Of a stretch of DNA of 19,849 nt, positions 5,706 to 13,196 are shown in pieces. The stretch is from DASTHS01 sp035718085 (lineage in GTDB: Bacteria > Actinomycetota > Acidimicrobiia > Acidimicrobiales > Palsa-688). Position 1 is the stretch's first letter, and every line of letters begins with the position of its first letter. The translations under genes were made by a program, and so were the position numbers. The notes beneath the pieces were generated by a model that was not told the origin of the DNA, did not search any database, and saw only the letters and a program-made list of their open reading frames with translations. The stretch is taken from positions 1-19,849 of the forward strand of contig DASTHS010000083.1 in NCBI GenBank assembly GCA_035718085.1, written 5' to 3'.

Positions 5706-7183
5706 CGGGCCCGGCTGGCACCGACGGGCGCCGGTACTTCATCCGCACCTTCGGGTGCCAGATGAACGAGCACGACTCCGAGCGCCTGGCCGGCGCCTTG
5801 GAGGCCGATGGGCTCACTCGCGCCGAGTCCGTCGACGACGCCGACGTGGTCGTGCTCAACACCTGCTGCATCCGGGAGAACGCCGACAACCGGCTCTACG
5901 GGACCCTCGGCCACCTGAAATCCCTCAAGGACCGGCGCCCGGGCATGCAGATCGCCGTCGGCGGGTGCCTGGCGCAGAAAGACGGCGACCTCGTGCGTCG
6001 ACGGGCGCCATGGGTCGACGCCGTGTGGGGCACCCACAACGTCGCCCGCGCCGCGACCCTCCTGGAGGCGGCACGGTCGGCCCCGGTGACCGAGATCGTT
6101 GCCGCGGGGGAAGGCGACGACCCGGTGTTCGCCTCCGCGCTCCCCGTGCGGCGCGACCAGGCGTGGGCAGCGTGGGTGACCATCCAGATCGGATGCGACA
6201 ACAGCTGCGCCTTCTGCATCGTGCCGTCGGTACGGGGCCCCGAGGTCAGCCGCCCGCTGGGCGACGTGGTGGCCGAGGTGCGGGCGCTGGCCGCGGCCGG
6301 CACCTCGGAGGTCACCCTGCTCGGCCAGAACGTCAACAGCTACGGCCGCGACATCACCACCGCGCTGCGCGCCGATCCCGGGTGGCGCACTGCTGGCCAC
6401 CAGGCAGGCACCGCTTGGGCGGCCGACGTGCGGCCGCGCCCGAGAGCGCTGTTCGCCGACCTGCTGCGGGCGGTCGCCGACGTCGACGGCATCCGCCGGG
6501 TGCGGTTCACCAGTCCGCACCCGAAGGACCTGCGTGACGACGTGGTCGCCGCCATGGCCGAATCCCCAGCCGTCTGCGAGCAGCTGCACCTGCCGCTGCA
6601 GTCGGGGAGCGACGCGGTGCTCGCGGCGATGCACCGTGGCTACACCGCCGAGCGCTACCTGCAGAAGTTGGCCATGGCCCGCGCCGCGGTCGACGACCTG
6701 GCGGTGAGCACCGACATCATCGTGGGGTTCCCGGGCGAGACCGAGGCCGATTTCCGCGCCACCCTGGAGGTGGCCGCCGAGGCCGCCTACGACAGCGCCT
6801 ACACCTTCATCTACTCGCCACGGCCGGGCACGGAGGCGGCCGAGCTGGTCGACCGGTTCGTCGACCCGGCGGTGGTCGCCGACCGCTTCGACCGGCTCCG
6901 GGTGGTGGTGGAGCGGTCGGCCCTGGCCCGCCACCGGATGCGTGAGGGCCGGCTGGAGGAGGTGCTCGTCGAGGGCCCGTCGCGCCGGCAGGCCGAGGTC
7001 ACCACCGGGCGGACCCGGCAGGGCAAGCTCGTGCACTTCCGGGCCGCGCCCGGCGCCGCGCCTGCGGGCAGCTACGCCCACGTGGTGGTCACCCGCGGCG
7101 CTCCGCACTTCCTCGAGGGCGAGTTGCGCGAGGTCGTCGAAGCGCCGCGCCACCGCACCCGCATCCCGGTCAGCGGCCGCTGA
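5702..7183 (+). CDS. miaB: tRNA-2-methylthio-N6-dimethylallyladenosine synthase
   Basis: Radical-SAM methylthiotransferase that adds the 2-methylthio group to i6A37 of tRNAs, downstream of MiaA. The 493-residue product has the N-terminal MTTase domain with cluster cysteines C19 (FGCQMNEHDSE), C55 (NTCCIREN) and C89 (GGCL). The radical-SAM CxxxCxxC is C165, C169, C172 (GCDNSCAFC), followed by PSVRGPE. The barrel contains FTSPHP and LHLPLQSGSD, and a C-terminal TRAM region lies at about 425-485. Between NVNS (210-213) and FADLL (251-255) it has about 37 residues, where E. coli MiaB has about 14, suggesting a loop insertion. GTG at 5702 overlaps the csrA stop by 4 nt. Its own stop overlaps the proposed miaA CTG start, so both i6A/ms2i6A enzymes are co-translated. 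Confidence 0.97.
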   Translation: MTGPAGTDGRRYFIRTFGCQMNEHDSERLAGALEADGLTRAESVDDADVVVLNTCCIRENADNRLYGTLGHLKSLKDRRPGMQIAVGGCLAQKDGDLVRRRAPWVDAVWGTHNVARAATLLEAARSAPVTEIVAAGEGDDPVFASALPVRRDQAWAAWVTIQIGCDNSCAFCIVPSVRGPEVSRPLGDVVAEVRALAAAGTSEVTLLGQNVNSYGRDITTALRADPGWRTAGHQAGTAWAADVRPRPRALFADLLRAVADVDGIRRVRFTSPHPKDLRDDVVAAMAESPAVCEQLHLPLQSGSDAVLAAMHRGYTAERYLQKLAMARAAVDDLAVSTDIIVGFPGETEADFRATLEVAAEAAYDSAYTFIYSPRPGTEAAELVDRFVDPAVVADRFDRLRVVVERSALARHRMREGRLEEVLVEGPSRRQAEVTTGRTRQGKLVHFRAAPGAAPAGSYAHVVVTRGAPHFLEGELREVVEAPRHRTRIPVSGR

Positions 7184-8088
7184 GCACACGTCACCTGGCG
7201 CTGGTCGGGCCGACGGCGTCGGGGAAGTCTGCCGTGGCAGTCGGCGTCGCCGCCGCCCTCGGCGACGTGGAGATCGTGACGGCCGACTCGATGCAGGTCT
7301 ACCGGGGCATGGACCTCGGCACCGCCAAGCCGTCGGCCGCCGACCGGGCCGGCGTGGCCCACCACCTGCTCGACGTCGCCGACCCGGCCGACGAGATGAC
7401 CCTCGTGGCCTGGACCGCCGCCGCCCGGGCAGCCGTGGCCGCCATCGAGGCCCGTGGGCGACGGGCGCTGCTCGTCGGTGGCACCGGCCTCTACGTGCAG
7501 GCACTCGTCGACGGGTTCGAGCCGCCCGGCAGGTGGCCCGAGGTGCGGGCGGCCCTCGACGCTGACCCCGACACCGCGGGCATGCACCGCCGCCTCGCTG
7601 CGCTCGACCCGCGCGCCGCCGGTCGGATGGAGCCGACCAACCGGCGACGGGTGGTGCGGGCCCTCGAGGTCACCATCGGCTCGGGCCGGCCGTTCTCCGC
7701 GTTCGGGCCGGGCGTCGCCAGCTACCCGCCGACGCGGTGGCGCATCGCCGGGCTCTGGCAGCCGCGTGGCGTCGCCGCCGCCCGCATCGCCGACCGCTTC
7801 GCCGGCATGGTCGACGCCGGGTTCGTCGCGGAGGTGCGCCGGCTGGTCGATGCCGGGCCCCTGTCGCGCACCGCCCGGCAGGCGCTCGGCTACCGGGAGG
7901 TGCTCGCCCACCTCGAGGGAGGTGTGCCCCTCGACCGGGCGATGGCCGAGGCCGTCACCCGCACCCGGGCGTTCGCACGGCGCCAGCGCATGTGGTGGCG
8001 GCGCGACCCCCGGATCACGTGGGTCGGCACCGGGGCCGATCCACTCGCCGCCACGCCGGTGCTGCTGGGAGACTGGGGGGCACGATGA
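7180..8088 (+). CDS. miaA: tRNA dimethylallyltransferase, apparently starting at CTG
   Basis: Transfers dimethylallyl from DMAPP to N6 of A37 in tRNAs reading UNN codons, making the MiaB substrate. From CTG 7180 the product has 302 residues, a normal length. It has the P-loop LVGPTASGKS (8-17), DSMQVYRGMDLGTAKPS (DSxQxY motif), HHLLDV and GGTGLYVQAL, then the C-terminal region with QALGYRE and RQRMWWRRD. The first ATG/GTG/TTG in frame is GTG 7234, which lies after the P-loop lysine and would give a dead enzyme. No ATG, GTG or TTG is found in this frame for at least 100 nt upstream. CTG at 7180 overlaps the miaB TGA as CTGA, mirroring the GTGA/ATGA overlaps of its neighbours. CTG at 7195 or 7201 is possible but would trim the first strand. 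A sequencing error is the other explanation. Confidence 0.93.
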   Translation: MSTRHLALVGPTASGKSAVAVGVAAALGDVEIVTADSMQVYRGMDLGTAKPSAADRAGVAHHLLDVADPADEMTLVAWTAAARAAVAAIEARGRRALLVGGTGLYVQALVDGFEPPGRWPEVRAALDADPDTAGMHRRLAALDPRAAGRMEPTNRRRVVRALEVTIGSGRPFSAFGPGVASYPPTRWRIAGLWQPRGVAAARIADRFAGMVDAGFVAEVRRLVDAGPLSRTARQALGYREVLAHLEGGVPLDRAMAEAVTRTRAFARRQRMWWRRDPRITWVGTGADPLAATPVLLGDWGAR

Positions 8089-8927
8089 CCGCACCCGCCT
8101 CCCCGGCACCGCCGCTCGACCTGGTCAAGCTCGAGGGCGCCGGCAACGACTTCCTCGTGCTGCTCGACCCAGCGCCGGCGGCGCCGGGCGTCGCCGGCGC
8201 GCCCGACCTGGCCGACCTGGCCCGCCTGGCGTGCGAGCGCCATCGCGGCTTCGGCGCCGACGGCTTGGTGCGCGGCACCCGACCCGGCGACGGGGCCGAC
8301 CTCGGCTTCGAGCTGTGGAACGCCGACGGCTCCACCGCCGAGATGAGCGGCAACGGCATGCGCTGCCTGGCCCACGCCGCCCTCGACGCCGGCTGGGTGG
8401 CCGAGGGCGCCCCCTTCTCGGTGTCGACCGCCGCCGGGCGGCGCCAGGTCACGATCCGGCGGTCGGCCGACGGGTCCTCGGCGTGGTCGGGGGTGGCCAT
8501 GGGCCGCCCGACGGTGTCGGGCGCCGGCGACCGCTGCAACGTCGGTCACGGCTCGCTTCGCGTCGACATGGGCAACCCCCACCTCGTCGTCGCCGGCCCC
8601 GACCCGGCCACGGTCGACGTGGGCCGCCTCGGGCCGCAGCTCGAGGCGTCGGTGCCGGGCGGCTGCAACGTCGAGTTCGTGACGCTCGGCCCGGGGCCCG
8701 ACGAGCTGACCATGCGCGTGTGGGAGCGGGGGGTGGGTGAGACGCTGGCCTGCGGCACCGGGAGCTGCGCGGCCGCCGTCGCGTTCGCGACGTGGGGCAG
8801 GGTCGGCCGGGCGGTCACCGTGCACCAACCCGGCGGGTCGGTCGCCGTCGAGTGGGCCGCCGACGACACCGTGGTGCTCTCCGGGCCGAGCAGGCGCATC
8901 GGCACCTGCAGGTGGGGGGCGTCGTGA
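8085..8927 (+). CDS. dapF: Diaminopimelate epimerase
   Basis: Converts LL- to meso-diaminopimelate, the last step before lysine and the source of the peptidoglycan cross-linking residue. It is a cofactor-independent racemase with two catalytic cysteines. Both are present in the 280-residue product: C94 in NADGSTAEMSGNGMRCLA (79-96) and C223 in ETLACGTGSCAA (219-230). The family starts with KLEGAGNDFLVL (15-26), and the substrate loop RGFGADGLV (54-62) and MGNPHLV (162-168) are conserved. ATG at 8085 overlaps the miaA TGA by 4 nt, after a G-rich ribosome-binding stretch. Its own stop overlaps hflX. With dapC two genes on and dapD/dapE further right, half of the DAP pathway lies in this window. 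Confidence 0.97.
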   Translation: MTAPASPAPPLDLVKLEGAGNDFLVLLDPAPAAPGVAGAPDLADLARLACERHRGFGADGLVRGTRPGDGADLGFELWNADGSTAEMSGNGMRCLAHAALDAGWVAEGAPFSVSTAAGRRQVTIRRSADGSSAWSGVAMGRPTVSGAGDRCNVGHGSLRVDMGNPHLVVAGPDPATVDVGRLGPQLEASVPGGCNVEFVTLGPGPDELTMRVWERGVGETLACGTGSCAAAVAFATWGRVGRAVTVHQPGGSVAVEWAADDTVVLSGPSRRIGTCRWGAS

Positions 8928-10216
8928 GCCTGATCGAACGCAGCTTCCGGGAGAAGATCGTGCTGGTCGGGGTGACCAGCCCACCCGGGGGCGAGGAGGA
9001 GACCGAGGCCCACCTCGACGAGCTGGCCCTGCTGGTCGGCACCGCCGGCGCCGACCCGGTCGCCCGGGTCGTGCAGCGGCGCGACCACCCCGACCCCGCC
9101 ACCTACGTCGGTCGCGGGAAGGCCGACGAGCTCCGCCAGATCTCCGAAGCGGTCGACGCCGACACCGTGGTGTTCGACGACGAGCTGTCGCCGGCGCAGT
9201 CGCGCAACCTCGAGAAGATCCTCGGCCGCACCGCCATCGACCGCACGGCGGTCATCCTCGACATCTTCGCCCAGAACGCCCGCACCCAGGAGGGCAAGGC
9301 GCAGGTCGAGCTGGCGCAGCTGCGCTACCGGCTGCCCCGCCTCCGCGGGCGCGGCACGGCCCTGTCGCAGCAGGGCGGCGGCATCGGCACCAGAGGTCCC
9401 GGCGAGACGCAGCTGGAGGTCGACCGGCGGCGGCTGGTGCGGCGCATGACCAAGCTCGAGTCGGAGCTGCGGGAGCTGACCGAGACCCGGCGGCTGCAGC
9501 GCAAGAGCCGCCGGCGCAGCCGCCTGGCCACGGTGTCGATCGTCGGGTACACCAACGCCGGCAAGTCGACGCTGCTCAACCGGCTGACCGACGCCGGGGT
9601 GCTGGTGGAGGACCGCCTCTTCGCCACCCTCGACCCCCGCACCCGCCGACTCGACCTGCCGGGCGGCGAGACGGTGCTGTGCTCGGACACCGTGGGGTTC
9701 GTGCGCAAGCTGCCCCACCAGCTGGTGGAGGCGTTCCGGTCGACCCTCGAGGTGGTGACCGAGTCGGACCTGCTCGTGCACCTCGTCGACGCCGCCGCCC
9801 CCGACCCCGGGGGGCAGATCGACGCCGTGCGCGCCGTGCTCGACGAGATCGGCGCCGCCGGCCTGCCCGAGCTGCTCGCGGTCAACAAGGCCGACGTCGC
9901 CCCCGAGGCCGCCGCCCGCCTCACCCGCCGGCACCCCGGGTCGGTGCAGCTGTCGGCCCGCACCGGCGAAGGCGTCCCCGCCCTGCTCGAGTCGGTCGGC
10001 GACCGCCTGCGGGCCCTGGCCTCGGTGGTCGAGCTGGTGATCCCCTACGACCGCGGCGACGTGCTCGCCGCCGTGCACCGGGAGGGGGAGGTGCTCGTCG
10101 AGCACCACGGTGAGGGGGCGACGGAGGTGTCGGTGCGCGTCGACCAGGCCGGAGCTGCCCGCTTCCGGGAGTTCGCGGTGGCCGCCCCCGCCGCGGCGCC
10201 CGAGGACGCCCGGTGA
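8924..10216 (+). CDS. hflX: GTPase HflX (ribosome-splitting/rescue factor)
   Basis: A GTPase that binds 50S or 70S ribosomes and splits stalled ones; mycobacterial HflX also affects macrolide tolerance. The 430-residue product starts at GTG 8924. It has the HflX-specific N-terminal domain with YVGRGKADEL (61-70) and RTAVILDIFAQNARTQEGKA (107-126), then the glycine-rich linker GGGIGTRGPGETQLEVDRRR (151-170) and a basic coiled helix. The G domain follows: G1 GYTNAGKST (208-216), G3 DTVGF (255-259) and G4 NKAD (321-324). The C-terminal region ends at about 416-430 in an Ala/Pro-rich tail. The start overlaps the dapF TGA (GTGA), and the stop overlaps the dapC start in the same way. Longer in-frame starts upstream lie inside dapF and are not credible. 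Confidence 0.96.
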   Translation: MSLIERSFREKIVLVGVTSPPGGEEETEAHLDELALLVGTAGADPVARVVQRRDHPDPATYVGRGKADELRQISEAVDADTVVFDDELSPAQSRNLEKILGRTAIDRTAVILDIFAQNARTQEGKAQVELAQLRYRLPRLRGRGTALSQQGGGIGTRGPGETQLEVDRRRLVRRMTKLESELRELTETRRLQRKSRRRSRLATVSIVGYTNAGKSTLLNRLTDAGVLVEDRLFATLDPRTRRLDLPGGETVLCSDTVGFVRKLPHQLVEAFRSTLEVVTESDLLVHLVDAAAPDPGGQIDAVRAVLDEIGAAGLPELLAVNKADVAPEAAARLTRRHPGSVQLSARTGEGVPALLESVGDRLRALASVVELVIPYDRGDVLAAVHREGEVLVEHHGEGATEVSVRVDQAGAARFREFAVAAPAAAPEDAR

Positions 10217-11355
10217 GCGGCGCCCCGGCCGGCTGGGTGCCGCCCGCCTACCCCTACGACCGCCTCGAGGGCCTGCGCGAGGTGGCGGCCCGCTTCGAGG
10301 GTGGCGCCGTCGACCTGTCGATCGGCACGCCGACCGACCCGCCGCCGCCGGCGGCCGTCGAGGCGCTCGGCGACCCCGACCGGGCGGGCGCGCTGCGCGG
10401 CTACCCGACGTCGCTCGGCTCGGCGCCGCTGCGTCGGGCCATCGCCACCTGGCTCACCGACACCTTCGGGCTGGCCGCCGGGCTCGTCGGGCCCGCAGCG
10501 GTGGCCGCGTGCGTCGGCACGAAGGAGTTCGTGGCCACGACGCCGGCCTGGATGGCCAAGCGCGACCCCGGTCGCGACACGGTGCTCTACCCGGCGGTGT
10601 CCTACCCCACCTACGCGATGGGCGCCGAGCTGGCCGGGCTGCGGGCCGTGCCCGTGCCCCTCGATGCCCACTGGCGCCTCGACCTGACGGCCGTGGCCGA
10701 CAGCGACGCCGAACGAGCGCTGCTGCTCTGGTCGAACACGCCGGGCAACCCCGCTGGCGGCCTCGACGACCTCCAGGCCGTCGCCGCGTGGGGCCGCCAC
10801 CGTGGCATCCCCGTCTTCTCCGACGAGTGCTACTGCGAGTTCACCTGGGACGGCCCGCCGCGCAGCGTGCTCGCCGGCGGCAGCGTCGAGGGGGTGGTGG
10901 CCCTCCACTCGCTCTCCAAGCGGTCGAACCTCGCCGGCCTCCGGGTGGGCTGGTACAGCGGCGACCCCGAGATCGTCGGCTACCTCGGCGAGGTGCGCAA
11001 GCACGCCGGGCTGATGGTGCCCGGGCCGGCCCAGGCCGCCGCCGCCGCCGCCCTGACCGACCGGGCCCACGTCGACGAGCAGCGGCAGCGCTACCGCAGC
11101 CGCCTCGAGCGCCTCGCCGAGGTGCTCCGGGCGGGCATGGGCCTGGAGGTCGGGCTGCCGGCCGGCGGCTTCTACCTGTGGGTGGCCGCCCCCGACGGGG
11201 ACGCCTGGGCCCTGAGCGCGGCGCTGGCCGATCGTGCCGGGGTCATCGCTTCCCCCGGTGAGTTCTACGGGCCCGCGGGCGGCGGTCACGTGCGCCTGGC
11301 CGTGGTGGCTCCCTCCGAGCGGATCGAGGTGGTGGCCCGCCGGCTCGGGGTCTGA
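10213..11355 (+). CDS. dapC: Succinyldiaminopimelate aminotransferase (actinobacterial DapC type)
   Basis: PLP enzyme of fold type I that transaminates N-succinyl-2-amino-6-ketopimelate with glutamate in the succinylase route to DAP. In the 380-residue product, VDLSIGTPTDPPPPAAVEAL (33-52) and GYPTSLGSAPLRRAIATWL (63-81) match the actinobacterial DapC start. The PLP-binding features are NTPGNPAGG (175-183), SDECY (203-207) and the Schiff-base lysine K236 in HSLSKRSNLAGLRVGW (232-247). GGFYLW near 326 and the conserved Arg in HVRLAV near the end bind the substrate carboxylate. GTG at 10213 overlaps the hflX TGA. The gene is the last of the overlapping chain and converges on an F420-type oxidoreductase gene, so dapD and dapE form a separate unit. 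Confidence 0.93.
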   Translation: MSGAPAGWVPPAYPYDRLEGLREVAARFEGGAVDLSIGTPTDPPPPAAVEALGDPDRAGALRGYPTSLGSAPLRRAIATWLTDTFGLAAGLVGPAAVAACVGTKEFVATTPAWMAKRDPGRDTVLYPAVSYPTYAMGAELAGLRAVPVPLDAHWRLDLTAVADSDAERALLLWSNTPGNPAGGLDDLQAVAAWGRHRGIPVFSDECYCEFTWDGPPRSVLAGGSVEGVVALHSLSKRSNLAGLRVGWYSGDPEIVGYLGEVRKHAGLMVPGPAQAAAAAALTDRAHVDEQRQRYRSRLERLAEVLRAGMGLEVGLPAGGFYLWVAAPDGDAWALSAALADRAGVIASPGEFYGPAGGGHVRLAVVAPSERIEVVARRLGV

Positions 11356-11388
11356 CCGGCCCGGCGGCCCCGTCGCCCCGACCGGTCA
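11353..11388. repeat. Inverted repeat joining two convergent stop codons
   Basis: TGACCGG (11353-11359) is the inverse complement of CCGGTCA (11382-11388). Each arm contains a stop codon: that of dapC on the plus strand and that of the oxidoreductase on the minus strand. The 22-nt loop is GC-rich and can fold further. It may act as a weak bidirectional terminator, but there is no U-tract and the long loop makes this uncertain. Confidence 0.3.
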
Positions 11389-12297
11389 GGTCTGCAGGTC
11401 GAGCACCGCCGCCGCCAGGTCTTCGAGGGCGGCGAGGGCCCGGTCGGGTGGCGGGGGGGAGATGGGCCGCACCACGAACTTCGAGAACCCCACGGCGATG
11501 AACCCCTCGAGCACCGAGCGCAGCGCGTCGAGCCCGACGGGGACCAGCACGTCGGGGTCGCCGCCCCGGCTGCGGGCGGCGACCGAGGCACGGGCCCGGT
11601 CGGAGATCGGCGTCTCGCTCCAGCCGATGCTCACCCCGAAGTGCTCGGGGTCGATCGACCGGCCGGCAGCGGCGGCCGCCGCTTCGATGACCTGCCGCCC
11701 GGCGGCGGCCTCCTCCGGGGTGGTGAGCGCCGGCAGCCACCCGTCCGACAGCCGTCCGCAGCGCTCGAGCGCGGCGGGCCCGTTGCCGCCGAGCCAGGGT
11801 TCGAGCGGCTGCTGCACCGGCAGCGGGTCGAGCGTGACCGCCTGGAGGGTGGCGCCGGGCAGTTCGGCGGTGACCTCGGCGCCCGACCACAGGCGCCGGA
11901 GCAGCGGCAGCGCGGTGTCGATGGCTGCGCCCCGCCCTGCCGTCGGCACCCCGATGGCCGACCGTTCGGGCTCGTGGGTGAGCCCCGGCACCAAGCACAG
12001 CAGGAGCCGGCCGCCCGACACGACGTCGAGGGTGGCGAGCTGCTTGGCCAGCCGCAGCACGTTGCGCCCGGGCAGCAGGCAGGTCGTGCCCACCTTCAGC
12101 TTCGGCGTGCGCCCTGCGACCCACGCCAGGGTCACGAGCGGGTCGGGTGCCGCCGCGGTGAGCACCTCGGGCAACCACAGTGAGTCGAACCGCAGGTCGG
12201 CGATGGCGTCGACCTGGTCGCCGAGCCCCGGCGGGGGCGTGCCCTTGGTGCCCCGGGCCACGCTGCCCGCCATGCCCACACCGATGCGCACCTTCAC
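11386..12297 (-). CDS. Luciferase-like (LLM-class) F420-dependent oxidoreductase
   Basis: The 303-residue product has the TIM-barrel pattern of the LLM flavin/F420 family: KVRIGVGMAG (2-11) as the first strand, then LRFDSLWLPE near 34-43, KLKVGTTCLLPGRNVLRLAK, and LATLDVVSGGRLLLCLVPG. This resembles the mycobacterial F420-dependent oxidoreductases, which transfer hydride from reduced F420 to an unidentified substrate. PWLGGNGPAALERCGRLSDGW in the second half is the typical phosphate-binding strand of the family. FMN is the alternative cofactor, since the sequence alone does not settle it. GTG at 12297 is preceded by GGGGAGAGAGG at suitable spacing; longer in-frame starts reach into dapD. The gene interrupts the dap genes on the opposite strand, and nothing indicates a role in lysine synthesis. 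Confidence 0.85.
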   Translation of the reverse strand: MKVRIGVGMAGSVARGTKGTPPPGLGDQVDAIADLRFDSLWLPEVLTAAAPDPLVTLAWVAGRTPKLKVGTTCLLPGRNVLRLAKQLATLDVVSGGRLLLCLVPGLTHEPERSAIGVPTAGRGAAIDTALPLLRRLWSGAEVTAELPGATLQAVTLDPLPVQQPLEPWLGGNGPAALERCGRLSDGWLPALTTPEEAAAGRQVIEAAAAAAGRSIDPEHFGVSIGWSETPISDRARASVAARSRGGDPDVLVPVGLDALRSVLEGFIAVGFSKFVVRPISPPPPDRALAALEDLAAAVLDLQT

Positions 12298-12344
12298 GGG
12301 CTCGACCTCTCTCCCCGGGCGGGCGGTGGCGCCGCGCCGAGCCG

Positions 12345-12350
12345 ACGCTA
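12345..12350 (-). promoter_or_regulatory. Candidate -10 of the F420-type oxidoreductase gene
   Basis: Minus-strand TAGCGT, 47 nt upstream of the GTG at 12297. It gives a leader of roughly 40 nt that contains the purine-rich ribosome binding site. It lies back-to-back with the dapD hexamer at 12359-12364, so the two divergent promoters would overlap. Confidence 0.35.
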
Positions 12351-12358
12351 CCGGGCGG

Positions 12359-12364
12359 TAGGTT
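12359..12364 (+). promoter_or_regulatory. Candidate -10 of dapD (leaderless)
   Basis: TAGGTT ends 6 nt before the dapD ATG, and no Shine-Dalgarno lies between, so the message is probably leaderless. The -35 region is not recognisable. Confidence 0.45.
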
Positions 12365-12370
12365 CGCCGG

Positions 12371-13195
12371 ATGGCTGATCTCGAGGGTGCCATCGACGAC
12401 CTCTGGGAGCGGCGCGCCGATCTCGGCCCTGCCGACACCGACGCCGCCGCCACCGTGCACGCCGCCGTCGAGCTGCTCGACACGGGGGCCGCCCGCGTGG
12501 CCGAGGTCGGTGCGGACGGCCGGGTGGTGGTGCACGAGTGGCTGAAGCGGGCCATCCTGCTGCTGTTCCGCGTGTCGGAGATGGCGACGATCGAGGCGCC
12601 GCCGTTCGAGTACCACGACAAGCTGCCGCTCAAGCGCGGCCTGGCCGCCGCCGGCGTGCGGGCGGTGCCGGGCGCCTCGGCCCGTTGGGGCTCGTACCTC
12701 GAGCCGGGCGTCGTGATGATGCCGAGCTACGTCAACATCGGCGCACGCGTCGGTGCCGGCACCATGGTCGACACCTGGGCGACGGTGGGCAGCTGCGCCC
12801 AGATCGGCCGCAACGTGCACCTCTCGGGCGGCGTCGGGATCGGTGGTGTGCTCGAGCCACCCCAGGCCGCGCCGGTGGTGGTGGAAGACGAGGCCCTGAT
12901 CGGCAGCCGGTGCATGATCACCCAGGGCGCCCGCGTCGGGCGCGGCGCCGTGCTCGGCGAGGGCTGCGTGCTCAACCCCGGCATCCCCGTCATCGACGCG
13001 GACACCGGCCAGGAGCTGGCGCGCGGCCACGTGCCCGACTGGTGCGTCGGGGTGCAGGCCACCCGGCCGAGGCCGTTCCCGGGGGGCACCTTCGGCTTGC
13101 CGTGCATCCTGGTCATCCGCCGCCTCACCGAGGGGCAGCGCCACGACACGGCCACGTTGAACGACATGCTGCGTGACCACGGCGTGAGCATCTGA
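12371..13195 (+). CDS. dapD: 2,3,4,5-tetrahydropyridine-2,6-dicarboxylate N-succinyltransferase (E. coli-type DapD)
   Basis: Succinylates tetrahydrodipicolinate with succinyl-CoA, the first committed step of the succinylase DAP branch. The 274-residue product has exactly the E. coli DapD length and pattern. There is a helical N-terminus (ERRADLGPADTDA, LLDTGAARVAE, HEWLKRAILLLFRV). A left-handed beta-helix follows, with MMPSYVNIGA, GTMVDTWATVGSCAQIGRNV and HLSGGVGIGGVLEP at about 115-163, then further hexapeptide repeats to about 215. Mycobacterial and corynebacterial DapD belong to another, longer subfamily without this pattern, so this copy is not the usual actinobacterial type. The start is fixed by similarity at M1; TAGGTT lies 6 nt upstream. 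dapE begins 1 nt after the stop. The divergent neighbour is an F420-type oxidoreductase. Confidence 0.95.
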   Translation: MADLEGAIDDLWERRADLGPADTDAAATVHAAVELLDTGAARVAEVGADGRVVVHEWLKRAILLLFRVSEMATIEAPPFEYHDKLPLKRGLAAAGVRAVPGASARWGSYLEPGVVMMPSYVNIGARVGAGTMVDTWATVGSCAQIGRNVHLSGGVGIGGVLEPPQAAPVVVEDEALIGSRCMITQGARVGRGAVLGEGCVLNPGIPVIDADTGQELARGHVPDWCVGVQATRPRPFPGGTFGLPCILVIRRLTEGQRHDTATLNDMLRDHGVSI

Positions 13196-13196
13196 G

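Noticed and set aside
5417..7504. Very long open frame (695 codons) on the minus strand opposite the csrA-miaB-miaA region
   Set aside because: It is antisense to clearly recognisable MiaB and CsrA, its product is Arg/Gly/His-rich without any family pattern, and long antisense frames are expected at this GC content.
7234..8088. miaA start at GTG 7234
   Set aside because: It would remove the ATP/DMAPP-binding P-loop that is clearly encoded just upstream in the same frame.
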